DNA of 64,000 nt. Source: Cercophora sp. LCS_1. Taxonomy: Eukaryota; Ascomycota; Sordariomycetes; Sordariales; Lasiosphaeriaceae. Positions 21,733 to 32,402 of the stretch are shown piece by piece. The translations under genes were made by a program, and so were the position numbers. The stretch lies in the NCBI GenBank assembly GCA_036250225.1, contig JAPZLL010000005.1, forward strand, positions 434,001 to 498,000. The letters are read 5' to 3'. The stretch's first letter is position 1, and every line of letters begins with the position of its first letter. A model generated the notes under the pieces. It made no database searches. It was not told where the DNA came from and saw only the letters and a list, made by a program, of their open reading frames with translations.

Positions 21733-22796
21733 CTTGGTGTTGGTGGGCGAGCACGTCGGTTTGGTGTTGGTTCTGTTTCCGAACAAGACTTTTGGGCTGT
21801 TATCCGCAATGGATGCAATCCAAGCGCTTCGGTGGAAGAAGGGATTCCGGGAGGAAAAAGGCAGCAAAGATCGTTGATGGGAGGAACTTCAGTGTTGGGG
21901 GACTGCTAGTGGGGGTTGTTTGTTTTGGGGTCGCCAGTTTAATATTGGGTGTCGACGGGACTCGACTCGAGGGGTCGGACTGCGACAACGGTCGCGGTTT
22001 CTGGCGAGCCTGACAAGTGGGCACCCTGAGAGTCGCGGTCTGCTAGTCTTGTCGCGTAACCCTGATAAGATAGATCGGCCTGACGCGTCCAATTTTCAGG
22101 CAGGGTCCATGCACTCGCGCCGCCCTGGCCACCTCAGCTGCGGGGCGGAACCCCGCTACGCAGCACGGTGTCTCCTCCCAGAGCAGTTTCACCAGCCACC
22201 CCCAGCCACAGGCAGTTCCAGTCTACGCAAATCGGTTGAGCCTCCTGGCGCCGTCAGGTGGGAGCAGCGCAGGTGGGCCGTGCTGAAGGTTTGAGCTCCA
22301 CTTGCTTTGTCTTTGCGTCGCTTGGTTTTGAAAGCTGCCAACGTACAAACATTCTTCCAAACGCGCATTCCCCTTCAGCTCTTTCAATTATTCGGAAAGG
22401 CGCTGGTACGGAAAAGTGGCATTTGCATCGGTGCCTGCCGTGCCTGTACAGACAAAGCGACTTCACCTACCTGTGTCCAACGGCCTTTTCCATCATGCAA
22501 CTGGTTCAGCATTACTGATTCTTCCGCCGACACGCGCATCCAGCCGTGACAGTATTCTCAACCACACGCCCTCATCACGCGCCGGGGACAGGCTAGCGAC
22601 GACATCCGTACTTTTTCTGGCGGTCTTCCTGATTGCCCGACGACCTCCCGATTTGCCAACTGACTTCGCTACCCGGCTCCCCTTCTGTGTCAACCACAAT
22701 ACCGCGATTCTACAAGTCCGTGGTGGATCACTTCATTTGCGAAAAAGGCGGCATTTCTGAGGCGATTCTTCCTTGACCTCCAAGACAGCGCCCAAG
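21733..22796. other. divergent promoter region, ASF1 / RNA14
   Basis: This is about 1.06 kb with no recognisable gene. Several overlapping open frames exist on both strands, but none has a domain or credible splice pattern. Confidence 0.55.
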
Positions 22797-25700
22797 ATGG
22801 CCGAGTACGATCCCACACACCAAGGGGCTGCTTGGGATGAGAATGGAGGCTTTGAGGTGGCAGATGGCGACCATCAAGATCATGTTCAGCATAGCACCCA
22901 TCAAGAATATTCCATTGACCCAGCCCCAAATGCTTCTGGTGACGGGTCATTGCGCCACGATCCCGTCGGCCATGTGGGTGACTACAAACCAGCATCAATC
23001 AGGTCCCCTTCCGTTTCTGGTCCTACTCTGCAGACCGCTGAAGATGGCAACAATGCGGCCCTCAAGCTGTCGCCGCAGCCCGTTGCCAAAAAGCAGCGCA
23101 CTGTCGGAGGCTTTCTAGTGGGAGACTCTGACTCCGAAGATGAGAGTGCGTCTGTAACTGCATCTAGTGGTCAAGCTGCAAGCCTGGCCCCGAAAGCTTC
23201 AGCTCACCTCCAGCGTAACTTCGCTACAACCTCACAAGCCGTCCATCCCAATACGTCCCCTGTTCCTCAGGCGAACGCAGTTATATCCGCATCTACCAAC
23301 CTAGGGAACGCCTCTGTCACCAACGCTTCCCCGTCTGCCCCGATAGCTGCAACCTCACCACCACAGCTACCGCCAGATAGGATTTCGTTCCTGGAGGCAC
23401 GCATCCGGGACGATCCCCGTGGCGCATTAGATCAATGGCTGGCGCTCATTTCAGAGCACAGAGCCAGAAGCAGCATCGAACAATCGCGACAAGTCTATGA
23501 GCGCTTCCTCGCTATTTTCCCTCAGGCTGTAAGTATCATCCCCTCTAGCTTCTTCACGAGAGAAGAACCGAGTAGCTAACTGGAATGAAAAGGCCGACGT
23601 CTGGGCGGGCTATCTCGAAATGGAACTAGCCGACAACAATTTCCTCGAGGCTGAACGCATCTTCGGGAAGTGTCTGATAGGAACACTCAATACAAACCTG
23701 TGGACCAAGTATCTCGACTACATCCGCCGGCGAAATGATTTGAGTGACAGCTCTGGGCAGGCTCGCCAAATCGTATATCAAGCTTATGAGTTCGTTATCG
23801 ACAATATCGGCCTGGACAAGGATTCCGGCAAGATTTGGGCGGACTATATTCAGTTCATCAAGTTCGGACCAGGCACAGTTGGGGGCAGCCAATGGCAAGA
23901 TCAGCAAAAAATGGACCAGCTTCGCAAAGCTTACCAGAGGGCGATATGTGTGCCTATCGCCAACGTGAACAGCCTATGGAAGGAGTACGACCAGTTCGAG
24001 ATGGGCTTGAACAAGTTGACTGGCCGGAAATATCTGGCTGATAAGTCACCCTCGTATATGTCAGCCAAAAGTGCATATACTGCCCTCGAAAACATCACGC
24101 GGGGCTTGAACCGCACAAGTCTGCCGCGCCTCCCACCAGCTCCTGGCTTTGACGGCGATCAGGAGTACATGGAACAAGTCGAAATCTGGAAAAGGTGGAT
24201 CGCTTGGGAGAAGTCCGATCCATTGGACCTCAAGGACGATAAAGAACAGCCCGGACTCTATCACAGACGAATTCTCTACGTCTATAGCCAAGCGCTGATG
24301 GCCTTACGATTTTGGCCTGAGATGTGGGTTGACGCCGCTCAATGGTGTATCGATGAGAATGTCACCACAACGGACAACAAGACGTCTAAGGACGGCAAGG
24401 CTTACGGACTTGAGTATCTCTTGAAAGGTATCGAGGCAAACCCCGAAAGCGTGTTGCTAGCGTTGAAGCACGGTGACTTCATTGAGTCGACTTTCCCAGT
24501 CGAGGAGAATGACGAGGCAAAGGTCGCCCGAGGCCTGGCCGTCAAAGAACCATATAACAAGGTTCTGGATACTCTCTACGCCATGGTCAAAAATATAAAG
24601 GACCGGGAGACCGCTGAAATTGCTCGTATCAAGGAGTACCACGCCCAAGACAACTCGACGCGCAACCCAATTGAAGATGAGGAAGACGAAGAGACTGGGC
24701 GTGACCAGAGGGAGGAGAATGTGAAACTCGAAGAGCTGCTCAAGGCGACTCAGCAGGGTTATGCGGCGCAAACCCAGTTGTTGTCCCGCACCATCTCTTT
24801 TGTCTGGATTGCTTTGATCCGCGCGATGCGTCGCATTCAGGGCAAGGGTAAACCAGGCACGCCGCTTGGTGGAATGCGGCAAGCGTTTGGAGAAGCTCGC
24901 CAGCGAGGACGCCTAACGAGCGACGTCTATGCGGCGGTCGCACAACTAGAGTGGACAATCTACAAAGATCCGGCTGGTGGAAAGATTTTCGACAGGGGTG
25001 CACGGCTTTTCCCCGAGGATGAGAACTTCGCCCTCGAGAACATCAAGTACCTCCACTCCCGGGATGACTTCACCAGTGGGTTGACCCTGATTCTGAGTGT
25101 GTGCTGACCCTCCAGCTAACCACTTCTTAGATGCCCGCGTCCTTTTCGAGACGGTTGTCAACCGACTGACGCAGAGACCCGAGACGGTGCACAAGTCGAA
25201 GCCCTTGTACGCTTACTTCCACAAGTACGAATCGCAGTTCGGCGAGCTTTCCCAGATAGCTAAACTCGAAGAGCGCATGGCTGAGCTCTTCCCCGAGGAT
25301 CCAAAACTTACGCACTTCAACGCTCGCTACTCGAGTGACAAGTTTAACCCAATCGCAGCACGCATCATTGTCTCACCTGCGACTCAGTTGAAACCAAAGT
25401 CACTGATGCCTTCAATCGAACAGCCGCCGTCAATCCACAACTCCCCACGGCCACTTCCACTCGCGGCACGAAACAGCCCCCGTCCCCAGTTCTTGCCGCC
25501 TACCAACTCTCCAAAGAGAGCCCTCGCTGTTGACGACCTTGATGAGCCCCCCCGAAAAATACAGCGCAACGACATTCAAGAGTTTCAGCGAGGCGCTTCT
25601 CCCCTCAAGGGGGCTGCGGGTCGACGCCTCGACCAGCAACGACGCTTGCAAGGCCAGAGCGCAGCTGCTCACACCGCTGTGCCTGCTCCGTTGGCCAGAG

Positions 25701-26245
25701 ATATCACGTTCCTGATAAGCCAAATTCCCCCGCCTGAGACGTTCGATTCCCAGCGTATCAACCCAAGTAAGCTGGTGAATCTGCTCCAGGACACCCTGGT
25801 GCCCGACTACAGCATCTGGAAGAACAAGAAGGATGATGCTTCCCTTCGTGGCGGCCACGGACGTCAAGTTTCAGCCGACTTTGGCGGGCAGTTTGGGCTC
25901 CAAAGCCGTGAGTCTCCAGCCCCTGGTCGCCCTATGAGCCCGTACACGGTAGAGGGGGCCCGGGGTCGCTTGGCTCCGGCTTCTGCCACCTACCGACAGT
26001 CATCGTTACGTCCTGGCTCTAGCGGCTCCTATGAACCTCCCCCAGCCGTTTACTCGCAGCAGGCACAACCTCCCCAACCGTATGGCCACCCACCGCCGCC
26101 GACTCAGTTAGACGCAGGCAACTGGCAGCAATCCTACGCTGCCCCTCCGCCAATTACCAACTACGGTGCGCTACAAGCGCCACCCTCTGTGGGCTATGGC
26201 CAGGCCCCACCTCCTCCAGGACAATATGGCAGGTACCCTTACTAA
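22797..26245 (+). CDS. RNA14: Rna14, cleavage factor IA subunit (CstF-77 homologue)
   Basis: Three exons (22797-23528, 23593-25075, 25131-26245) give 1109 residues. Rna14 is the HAT-repeat scaffold of cleavage factor IA in pre-mRNA 3' end cleavage and polyadenylation. The first 200 residues are low complexity. HAT repeats run from about DRISFLEARIRDDP (about 199) to the FETVVNRLTQRPE block after intron 2, with typical motifs such as DVWAGYLEMELADNNFLEAERIF and LYAYFHKYESQFGELSQIAKLEERMAELFPEDPKL. Near 925-965 the short helical segment LARDITFLISQIPP matches the monkeytail that binds Rna15. The last 100 residues are Pro/Gln/Tyr rich. Intron 2 restores the Asn of TNARVLFE. The ATG at 22797 is the first in frame. 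Confidence 0.93.
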
Positions 26246-28911
26246 AAGGAAAACGACATCATCATAGGCCAGGAGTCTCTTTCGCGACAGATCACAATTC
26301 CCCAACATTCGAAACTGGCGATGCAATATTCTGCAGGCGGGGCAGCCCGACAACAGCCCCCCACGCTCTGTACTTATTAGCTACGTGCACGCTGATTTCC
26401 ATCATCGACGGTGCCGCCATGGTAGGCGGGAGACGCGGGGCTTCTCATATATAATATGCCATCGGGAGAGGAAATTTCTGGGAGCCAGATCAGGCTATGA
26501 GTTCGGCGTTGGTGGCAGGCTTTTTTCCCTCGTGCTGGGAGATCGTAGTCTATGGGCAAAATATATTTGTTATCCCAGACTTCGTCTTGGCCAAGTGATA
26601 ATAGACTTTTGTTCCTCAGAATCCGACGTGATGCATGCCTCGCCGTAACAGTGTGTTCAAGTGCTACTGTGCCGTTGTTCAACCAGGGGAGTTCCGTGAA
26701 GTGTAGGCAAGTAGACGAATATATAGCTCGTGTGCACATCCAAGGACATGAAGGCACCGCGATCGCCCGACCCCATGAATCAAAATTCGGGAGATTGTTC
26801 TAGATAATGGCAGGTCTTTCCCGCACAACAACCATAGTTTGAAGCTCGTCTTCCGCCTGGTTTCTACCCAGTGTCCACAACTTAGGAAAACGAGAGCGCG
26901 ACAGATTTTGCAGAGTTAAGCCAATGTCATCGCCTATGCTTTATTCATAGCGAGAGGTCGACTAATTACTACGGACTCAAAGCCCGGGTCTGGCAACAGA
27001 ATCCACACCACAAGAAAGGCTTATTTCTCCAAGGTGCTGTGCTTCAGAACCAAGGTACTGTAGCTTTCCCAGCCTCGTTTGTATTGCCCCCCCCCCAAGT
27101 TTCCTCCTTGGTCTTGTGGCTGTCCAGCGAGGTTGTACGTGGTATAGGACTATCTGTATTTTCTCAAGGACTCATTGTCCTTGTGCGTAGGGTCTCGTCT
27201 CCTCTATTGTCCGTCGTATGCCTCCGATACACATATATCTGGGAATCTCGGCGTGCTGCTTGCTGGTGATCGAGGCTCAAACCTCACACAATCGGAACCG
27301 AGTTGTGCCGTTGTCGTAAAAACAACACATATCGCAGTGACGGGCCCCAGCCCGGCTCCACGGTGACGAGGGCTCTTCTAAATACCTACCACGTCCCAAC
27401 CGCTAGCGCTTCCCTTGGTGAAGGATCCAAGGATGAGCTTACTTTAACGTCTTGCTGCTTTGGACCGTTGCTCGGGCATGTTCTCTCCGTGTGGGCCGTA
27501 GGGTAACGTAGCGCTTAGGTGTGGCGCACTCTCTGTCTACCAGCAGGTAAAGTGCGGCAACTGGAGATCGGGTGTTGTGGAGAGACACTTCAAGTTCTAA
27601 GGGAGAGAGATGACCTGGGATATAAGAGGTTGGAGCACGCAGTTTACGCCCTTCGTGGCGTACCTGAGTTTTTGCGGCACGAGCAAGAGGCGCGCCCCTG
27701 CTCGATGTAGATTCCATGTTACGGAGCCATGGAAGACGTTCCACTGTCTGCCATCCCAACCCGTCCCCATTCCCACCGCTCCTTCCTTCTCTTGATCCAA
27801 CCTCTTGGAGGGGTTTGCCGCACCGCCGCGCGACTGAACGTCCATAAATACCCCTCCTCCTGGCCACGAGCCTCTGTCTTCTTCCTTTCCTCACCCAACA
27901 ACCACAACCACCAACCGCTTAACCGCATAAACTCTGACAATTTCCAACTCTCGCCTCTTGATTTACCTCCAAGTAGATCTCGAAACGTACCTCTCAAGGT
28001 TAGTACCATCTTCTTTCCATCCCCGCACGCAAATACAAACCCGCCGCACCTATTGGAGCATCATCTTCCTCGGGTGTTCGCTCTGCACTCCTCCTTCCTT
28101 TTCTCAACCAAACTGGAAGCTGCCTTCTGGCGTTAACCACAGCCAACCATCCCGCCCACCCCATTTCCCCAACGTCTATAAACTCCCCGGCCAAGACACA
28201 GCCCCTCCATTCTTCTCCCTTCAACAACTCCATCCACATCAAACCTTTCCAACTCTACCACTTCGTCCATCAAACCCAACTCATGCCTTAAGCTCAGCTT
28301 TGGGCTATATCCGCTCTTCCAAATCATCATCAAGGCAAGTATGTATGTTGATCTCGCACCCCCCATCCCTACCCGCCCCGTATCACATGTTTTGACTCCT
28401 CGCCCCTATCACGTTTGACCTCGCAAGCCTTGCCTTGTCTGAGTCTTTCTCTTTTCAATTACCCTCCCACCAAACTTGGTCTGCAGCTTCCAGGTTCGTC
28501 AACTCAGAGATTCAAACACACCCTGCCCCATGCTACTCTGAGTCCTCCATTCGTCACCTAGTGGCAAGCGGCCTGATTCACCAAGATACTTCAAATACCC
28601 CACCAAGTCCACCCCCCTTCCCCTTCCGTCCCCCAGCTCACGAGCAAGTTCTCTTTCTTTACCTGGAAGTATTCCTGAGCTTTCCGATGCGTCTTTGCCG
28701 TCACTCTACTGCTCGCACCAGACATATTCTAACAATCTTACGGCTTTCAGCTTAACCAAACCCGGCTCGTTCGCACAGGTTCATCCGTAAGCAGGCCTTT
28801 GCCCTCATCTCACTAGGAGCATCTACTTTCGCGACCGGACCCATCACCGGCATATTCCCAACAAGAATCCAAATCGGCCACTGACCGTTATCCGAGCAGA
28901 TCATCTCAACA
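26246..28911. other. 2.7-kb intergenic region and probable long leader of the Argonaute gene
   Basis: I find no coding region with a recognisable domain. A run of ten C lies at 27087-27096. From about 27730 to 28760 the plus strand is strikingly pyrimidine-rich (many CT and CCA tracts), typical of strong fungal promoters and 5' leaders. This bias also explains the long open frames on both strands. Possible donors (for example ggttagt near 28000 and gtaagc near 28789) would allow 5'-UTR introns, but none can be proven here. Confidence 0.5.
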
Positions 28912-31900
28912 ATGGCTGCTCCTACCATCTCTTCTACCGGTGGTCCCGACGTCGGCAAGCTCCCCGAAGGTGGCTTCGCGATTCCCAAGGGGATCAACAA
29001 GCGCTGCGACCTCCCCCCGGAGGCCTACATCCAGGACTTCAAGGAGCAGGACCAGCGCTTTGTCAAGCGCCCAGCCTTCAGCCAGACTGGCAAGAATGTC
29101 AAGATCCAGGTCAATCAATTCCCTGTGACCAAGTTCACCAATGTCGATGTCAACCAGTTCGATGTAAGTCTAAAACTTGGCGGGATAATAACGCGGTTCT
29201 AATCAAAATAGGTCGCTTTGAGCCCCCAGCCTCTGAAGGAGATCGTCTTCAAGAAAGTCTGGGCCTCGAAGCCTGTCCAGGACGTCCTTGCCAAGCTTCC
29301 GCCCTTCCTTCATGATGGCGCGGCGCTCGCCTGGTAAGTTTTCAAGCTTCTCTGTGCACAATAACAGAGTCTTACACAGATTTAGGTCCACTGCCAAGGA
29401 TGAGTTCAGACTCAAGGTCGATCTTGACTTGGAGAACGGCGGCAAGAGCCGCGGCACCAATGTTTTCCACCTCACCGTCCGCCCCTCCAAGAAGATTCGC
29501 ATGGAGATCCTGAGAGCTTATCTTGGTGGCAAGACTTCGTGGTCTGAGCCTGTCCTGGAGTGCATGAGTAGGTGCACCTGAAGAGACCCCTTCCATTGGT
29601 AGCCACTAACAGGTGCAGACTTTCTCGATCATCTCCTTCGCCAGGGCCCTTCGGAGCGCTTCAAGCTCATCAAGCGCTCGCTCTTCAACGAGAGCTCTGA
29701 GACCAAGCGCCTCGACGCAAATACCGAAGCAGTCAAGGGCATTTACGCCGCTGTGCGCATGAGCGAGGTTTGTGATTTCAACGTCGAGCCTCCATCCTCC
29801 GCTAACCGCCTGGTGGTAGAACATTCATCGCAATGGCGGTCTGGGCTTGGGCATCAACGTCGACGTCTCCAACCAGACCTTCTTTGTTGGTCAGAAGCTG
29901 GAGCAGGTCATGCGCAACTTCTTGAACGCCCTGAACGTGAAGTGGTCCAACAACCAATTCGACAGCTACCGGACCCTGCTGCAGCCTGTCAAGACCTCCA
30001 ACCCTCAGAGGTTTGCTCCCTGCGAGGCTTTCAAGGCATTGAGACGGCTCCACAAGCTCAAGTTCGTCATTACTCACCGCGAGGATGAGGGTCGTGTTTA
30101 CACAATCCACGAGTTCCATTTCGACGAGAAGGTCGCCGAGGGCGCGAATGCCAGGAACACCAAGTTCAAGCTCAAGGAGACCGGCAAGGAGACCACGATC
30201 TCTGACTACTACCAACAGAAGTACAAGGCTCAGGTTCAGTACTGGTGGTTGCCCCTTGTCAAGACATCCAGGGGCGGCCTTTTCCCTGTTGAGACATGCA
30301 GAGTTACCCGACTCAACCGCTATCCATTCAAGCTAGACGCTTTGCAGGTAAGATATTGTCATACCATGATGACGGATGAAGGCACTGACTGATGGTGTTT
30401 TGCAGACTTCCGACATGATTAAGTTTGCTGTTCAGCGCCCCCCTCAGCGCAAGACGGAGATCATGAAGTGCGTCGCGAACCTTGGCTGGGCTAACGACAA
30501 GTATCTCCGCGCGTTCGGTATGGTGATCAGCCCCCACATGGCTGTTGTCGAGGCCAGAGAGCTCCCAAACCCCATCATCGAATTCAAGGGCCTCAAGAAG
30601 GTCGACCCCAGGAACACTGGCCGGTGGGATCTTCGCGGCTCCAGCTTCTATCAGTCCAACCCCAAGCCCCTCGCGCACTGGGCGTTCTGCGTCATGGACG
30701 GCTGTGTGGACCTTCCGGTGATCCAGGCCTTTGTCAAGACGTTCATACAGACGTATAAGACCCATGGTGGGCAGATCGCCGCCCAACCGCAGTTCATCAA
30801 CTGTAGCACCAGCACTGGCCCCCTTGCAGTCGTCCGCGACGCGTTCAACCGGACCGGAAATACGACCAAGGGAACACCCCAGATTCTCTTCTTCATTCTG
30901 AAGGACAAGGGTGCTAGGACCTATGAGTGCTTGAAGAAGTGCGCAGAGTGCGACTTTGGCATGCCGACGCAGATGTTGCAGGCTTCCCACGTTCGCAAAG
31001 CCCAGCCGCAATACTGCTCCAACGTCTGCATGAAGGTCAACGCCAAGCTTGGTGGTGTCACTTCCAGGATTTTTAATGCGCCGGCCTACAAGGTGCCCAC
31101 CTGCATGATCGGTGTGGATGTTTCTCATGCAGCCCCGGGGGTAAAGCAGACATCGCTGGCCTCCATGTGTCTATCTCTCGACAAGGACACAACCTACTAT
31201 CTTGGCTCAGTGCAGACCAACGGCTGGCGCGTCGAGATCTTGCAGCCACAGAACGTCCACTTGATGCTGGGGCCTATGCTTCGGGTGTGGCTCAAGAAGC
31301 ACAAGACCGCCCCCAAGGAGGTCTTCTACTTCCGAGATGGTGTCTCGGAGGGCCAGTTCGCCCAAGTGCTGGACTGGGAGCTACCTGAGCTTCGTCGGGC
31401 CTTCAAGAACTGTTTTGGGGAGGCGCCCAAGTTCACGGTGATTGTCGCGACCAAGCGTCATCACATTCGCTTCTTCCCCGAGAAGGGAGACAAGAATGGC
31501 AACGTATATCCCGGAACTCTGGCGGATCGTGAGGTCACTCACCCTTTCCACTACGACTTCTATCTATGCTCGCACTCGGCAATCCAGGGCACGGCCCGCC
31601 CCGTTCACTACAACGTGATTCATGACGAGATCCGCATGCGACCCGATGACCTTCAGCGTATGATTTACACGCAGTGTTACCAGTATATGCGCTCGACCAC
31701 GCCTGTCTCACTGCACCCTGCCGTGTACTATGCTCATCTTGCGGGCAACCGGGCTCGCGGGCATGAGGTCGATGTGGCCCAACAGGGAGCTGGAGCGCCT
31801 ACTGCTGGCAAGCACACGGTTAGCTCCGCCAAGAAGATCAATGATGTGGCCCCGAGACTTGCGAAGCTGGGTGGCACTCAGGGTATCGCGCACAAGGATT

Positions 31901-31938
31901 GTATCGAGAGATTCCCCGAGTGCATGTGGTTCATTTAG
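28912..31938 (+). CDS. Argonaute, QDE-2/Sms-2 family, slicer residues intact
   Basis: Six exons (28912-29163, 29212-29333, 29386-29567, 29619-29767, 29820-30347, 30406-31938) give 921 residues; all five introns are 48-58 nt. Argonautes load small RNAs and silence matching transcripts. An N domain starts near 50 (VNQFPVTKF), the PAZ region lies around 270-400 (YWWLPLVKTSRGGLFPVETCRV), the MID domain follows, and PIWI runs from about 640. The catalytic tetrad is complete by alignment: Asp649 (IGVDVSHAAPG), Glu688 (WRVEILQ, glutamate finger), Asp722 (YFRDGVSEGQF) and His855 (YYAHLAGNRAR), so slicing activity is expected. There is no long RGG N-terminus. Fungi usually hold two paralogues (quelling and meiotic silencing); I cannot decide which this is. 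Followed by the Lgl-like gene on the same strand. Confidence 0.95.
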
Positions 31939-32402
31939 AGACACTCAGATAATCCTCTGAAGACCTGCGGGTCTGAATCATTTCACAGCTCCTGATATAC
32001 TGCAGGTTAGCTATCGTCTTACTCTTTGGCAAGTTTGTGTGGCGGCGGTGTCGGAGGACGTGGTCATGGAATCTCGGGAACGACGGGTATTTCCATAGTA
32101 CTCTGATATTGAGGACGCTGTAGAATACAACTATGCCTCAAAAAAGCAAGTGAAAATGTGAGCACAAGATAGTGACATGATGTAGGCGACTCCGTGAAGC
32201 GGCTCGCTGCCCCGCTTGTTTACTTCGGGTGGTGATCACGCGGCAACCATTAGGGAGACCTTGGCACTCAGCTTCCCGACGAATGCCCATTACGTCAGCG
32301 GGGACGCGTTGGCCAATGCGACCCAACGAACGGGCTTTGTCGACCCATGCTCCGACTTCTGAGGGCATCCTCATCGCAACACTTAGCAGTGCGCTCGGCA
32401 AC
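31939..32402. other. intergenic, Argonaute to Lgl/Sro7
   Basis: This spacer holds the Argonaute 3' flank and the promoter of the next gene. A TTACGTCA site lies at 32290-32297. The open frame upstream of the Lgl start codon has no ATG context or conservation supporting an N-terminal extension. Confidence 0.55.
32290..32297. promoter_or_regulatory. ATF/CRE-type site TTACGTCA before Lgl/Sro7
   Basis: The same 8-mer as in the SKI3/UTP22 promoter lies about 105 nt before the start codon. The assignment rests on sequence match only. Confidence 0.3.

Noticed and set aside
27439..28395. Several overlapping frames on both strands before Argonaute
   Set aside because: Explained by strong pyrimidine bias, which removes stop codons from many frames; no family resemblance.
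32229..32402. N-terminal extension of the Lgl/Sro7 protein
   Set aside because: The family start MASFLRGK lies at 32403; upstream residues look like untranslated sequence and the frame has no ATG with good context.
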